Shown: positions 62,233 to 64,000 of the stretch, in pieces
Position numbering within the stretch: the stretch's first letter is position 1
How the letters are laid out: every line of letters starts with the position of its first letter
Assembly (NCBI GenBank): GCA_002389665.1
Contig: DGNO01000001.1
Location: forward strand, 583,564 to 647,563
Length of the DNA: 64,000 bases
DNA from: Rhodobiaceae bacterium UBA4490
Lineage (GTDB): Bacteria; Pseudomonadota; Alphaproteobacteria; Parvibaculales; Parvibaculaceae
Reading direction: 5' to 3'
The notes under the pieces: model-generated
Database searches by the model: none
Seen by the model: only the letters and a program-made list of their open reading frames with translations
What the model was told of the DNA's origin: nothing
Program-made: the position numbers and the translations under genes

Positions 62233-62748
62233 ATGAGCGCGAGCGGCAACGAAACCTATCCCTCCCCTCATTCCGCCTCCCGCCCCCATGCCGGGGCAGA
62301 TCAAGCTGCCGATCCCTTCCGGGCCAGCGAATTCAACGGCATTCTCGTTTCACGCTTTCTGGCTGTTATTGCCGATTTTTTGATTCTGTCGGTGCTGATC
62401 GTCTCGGCCTGGCTGCTTCTCGGCGTGCTCGGTTTTCTGACCTTTGGCCTTGCCTGGCTGGCTCTGCAACTCGTGACCCCAGTCGTCTTCTTCGGCTATT
62501 TCACCCTGACACTGGGCGGCGAGCATTCGGCAACACCCGGCATGCGTTTTCAGGGCATTCACGCGGAAACCTGGGACCGGCGCGCGCCCGGCCTCGTGCA
62601 GGCCTTTATCCAGACCGTGCTCTTTTATTTGACGGTGAGCATTCTCACGCCTTTCATTTTGCTTGTGGCACTTTTCAATCGCCGCCGGCGCTGCCTGCAT
62701 GATTATCTTTCCGGCATGGTTTACGTGCGCGACAGCGACACGCTTTAA
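62233..62748 (+). CDS. RDD family membrane protein
   Basis: 171 residues with an RDD domain: ILVSRFLAVIADFLILSVLIV (Arg-Asp pair in helix 1), TLGGEHSATPGMRFQGIHAETWDRR, and the third-helix FLIQ-like TVSILTPFILLVALFNRRRRCLHDYLSGMVYV with the final Asp. RDD proteins are often small transport or envelope proteins of unclear role. AAGGAG precedes the ATG. It lies alone between motB and an SLC13-type transporter gene. Confidence 0.88.
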   Translation: MSASGNETYPSPHSASRPHAGADQAADPFRASEFNGILVSRFLAVIADFLILSVLIVSAWLLLGVLGFLTFGLAWLALQLVTPVVFFGYFTLTLGGEHSATPGMRFQGIHAETWDRRAPGLVQAFIQTVLFYLTVSILTPFILLVALFNRRRRCLHDYLSGMVYVRDSDTL

Positions 62749-62862
62749 ACCCTTCTCATTCCTTTTCTTTGTCTTGAACGGGCGCCTCGCACAAGCGCCC
62801 CATTTCCACTAGACTTGGGTAAGTTCAGCGGGCAAATTGCGCGCCGCTGAAAAAAGAGGCCC

Positions 62863-64000
62863 ATGGAAACATTACTCCCAGATAATTGGCAGATGTGGGT
62901 GACGTTCGCTGCCATCGGCACCGCGATCGTTTTCTACTCGATGAGCCGCTTTTCGCTGGAGCTGACGTCTCTCTTCGTCGTCGGCTTCTTGATGATTTTC
63001 TTTCATCTGTTTCCGTTCGAAGGTGCCCAAGACGCGAACCTTCTGAACAGTTCGGTTCTGCTTTCCGGCTTTGCCGCACCTGCGCTGATTTCCGTTCTTG
63101 CCCTGCTGGTTGTCGGCCAAGGGCTTTTCCATTCCGGCGCGCTCGACAAACCAACCCGCATCATCGCTTCGGCTGCGGGCAGCAGGCCGCAGCTTGTCGT
63201 CATCGCCACCTTGCTGCTCATCGCATTTGTCAGCGCCTTTTTGAACAATACGCCCGTCGCGGTGATGTTCATTCCGGTGCTTGCGACACTGGCCGCAAGA
63301 CTGCGCCACCGGCCGAGCAAACTGATGATGCCGCTTTCCTTCGTCTGCATTCTTGGCGGCATGACGACGCTGATCGGCTCCTCCACCAACCTGCTTGCCG
63401 CCGGGATTGCCGACAGCACGGGGGTCGGCAAGATCGGGTTTTTCGATTTCACGGTGCTGGGCGTCATGCTGGCAAGCGTCGGTATGGTCTATGTGCTCTT
63501 CGTCGTGCCGCGCATTCTGCCCGACCGGGAGGGGCTTGCGGACGAGATCACCGGCGGCACGGGCAAACAGTTCATCGCGCAAATCCAGATCACCTACGAT
63601 CATCCGCTTGTCGGCATGGAATCGGTGGCCGGGCTCTTTCCCCCGCTCAAAGACATGACCGTGCGCATGATCCAGCGGCGCGAGCACGCCTTCCTGCCGC
63701 CTTTCGAAGATGTGCGCCTGCAGCCGGGCGATACCGTCATCATTGCCGCTACCCGCCAGGCGCTGACGGAAGTCCTGAAAACACGCAGCGGCATTTTCGA
63801 AAACATGCTGGAAGAAAACCACCAGAACCAGAACTGGGACGGCGAGCGCGGCGATGAAACGCCGGAGCGCCCGACCGGCGATCTGACTATGGTGGAAGTG
63901 GTGGTGGCGCCCGGCTCACGCATGATCGGGCGCAATATCGAGCAGATCGGTTTTCGCTATGAAACCGCCTGCATCGTGCTCGGCATTCAGCGGCGCAGCC
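62863..64000 (+). CDS. SLC13/DASS-family transporter with TrkA-C (RCK_C) domains, partial
   Basis: 379 residues are visible before the window ends. Membrane helices include LISVLALLVVGQGLFHSG and LLIAFVSAFLNNTPVAVMFIPVL, with the SxNNT(P/V) motif of the DASS/ArsB superfamily, then MTTLIGSSTNLLAAGI. A TrkA-C domain (YDHPLVGMESVAGLFPPLKDMTVRMIQR, LQPGDTVIIAATRQAL) is followed by a second (VEVVVAPGSRMIGRNIEQIG). Such proteins carry sulfate or dicarboxylates, often Na+-driven. AAAGAGG precedes the ATG. Confidence 0.9.
   Translation, partial: METLLPDNWQMWVTFAAIGTAIVFYSMSRFSLELTSLFVVGFLMIFFHLFPFEGAQDANLLNSSVLLSGFAAPALISVLALLVVGQGLFHSGALDKPTRIIASAAGSRPQLVVIATLLLIAFVSAFLNNTPVAVMFIPVLATLAARLRHRPSKLMMPLSFVCILGGMTTLIGSSTNLLAAGIADSTGVGKIGFFDFTVLGVMLASVGMVYVLFVVPRILPDREGLADEITGGTGKQFIAQIQITYDHPLVGMESVAGLFPPLKDMTVRMIQRREHAFLPPFEDVRLQPGDTVIIAATRQALTEVLKTRSGIFENMLEENHQNQNWDGERGDETPERPTGDLTMVEVVVAPGSRMIGRNIEQIGFRYETACIVLGIQRRS

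Overview
This 64 kb window reads as ordinary chromosome from a GC-rich alphaproteobacterium. Several features point to the Hyphomicrobiales or a Parvibaculum-like lineage. They are a MucR/Ros regulator, an LdtR-type MarR regulator near an L,D-transpeptidase, C4-pathway 5-aminolevulinate synthase, a class I PHA synthase, a K+-independent H+-pyrophosphatase, the RibBX form of the riboflavin enzyme, and the gene orders yceD-plsX-fabH-ihfA-merR and glyA-nrdR-ribD-ribE-ribBX-ribH-nusB-thiL. The genus is inferred, not proven. I see no insertion sequence, prophage, integrase, CRISPR array or rRNA operon.

Layout. 0-5.4 kb: a partial sirtuin, a glyoxalase-like protein, small secreted proteins, a cytochrome b561-YceI pair, a half-size GDT1-family cation transporter behind a yybP-ykoY (Mn2+) riboswitch, two tandem PAS_5-type sensor proteins and tRNA-Glu. 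5.4-12.5 kb (minus strand): alaC-hom-glpX-recJ operon and an OmpA-family lipoprotein. 12.7-18.8 kb: PHA synthase, an EamA transporter, argC and a chemoreceptor. 18.8-26.3 kb: rplM-rpsI, fatty-acid and CoA genes, metY, ctaA (COX15), an amidohydrolase, a 26-residue membrane peptide gene and tRNA-Pro. 26.4-31.5 kb: the merR-ihfA-fabH-plsX-yceD-CBP3 block facing bamE. 31.5-40.6 kb: hppA and the long glyA-to-thiL operon for one-carbon and riboflavin/thiamine metabolism. 41-46.9 kb: mucR, hemA, GDPD, an L,D-transpeptidase, a DUF1295 protein and ldtR. 47.2-53.7 kb: valine catabolism (isobutyryl-CoA dehydrogenase, HIBCH, HIBADH), hemB, an ornithine-type decarboxylase and a second beta-hydroxyacid dehydrogenase. 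53.9-64 kb: a membrane-anchored penicillin acylase-type hydrolase, an exbB-exbD-exbD-tonB-like operon, a MarR regulator, a flavin reductase, motA-motB, an RDD protein and the start of an SLC13/TrkA-C transporter.

The genes are mostly housekeeping, but four places are unusual. First, the ExbB/ExbD operon carries two ExbD paralogues, the second with Asn in place of the proton-carrying Asp, and ends with a TonB-like anchor protein whose four-cysteine C-terminal domain is not a recognisable TonB fold. Second, a Mn2+ riboswitch with a plausible promoter and alternative hairpin precedes a single-motif GDT1 protein. Third, the MucR protein has lost the histidines of its zinc finger. Fourth, an intergenic stretch codes for a 26-residue single-span membrane peptide. 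Start sites were chosen from Shine-Dalgarno spacing and family length; uncertain ones are flagged.
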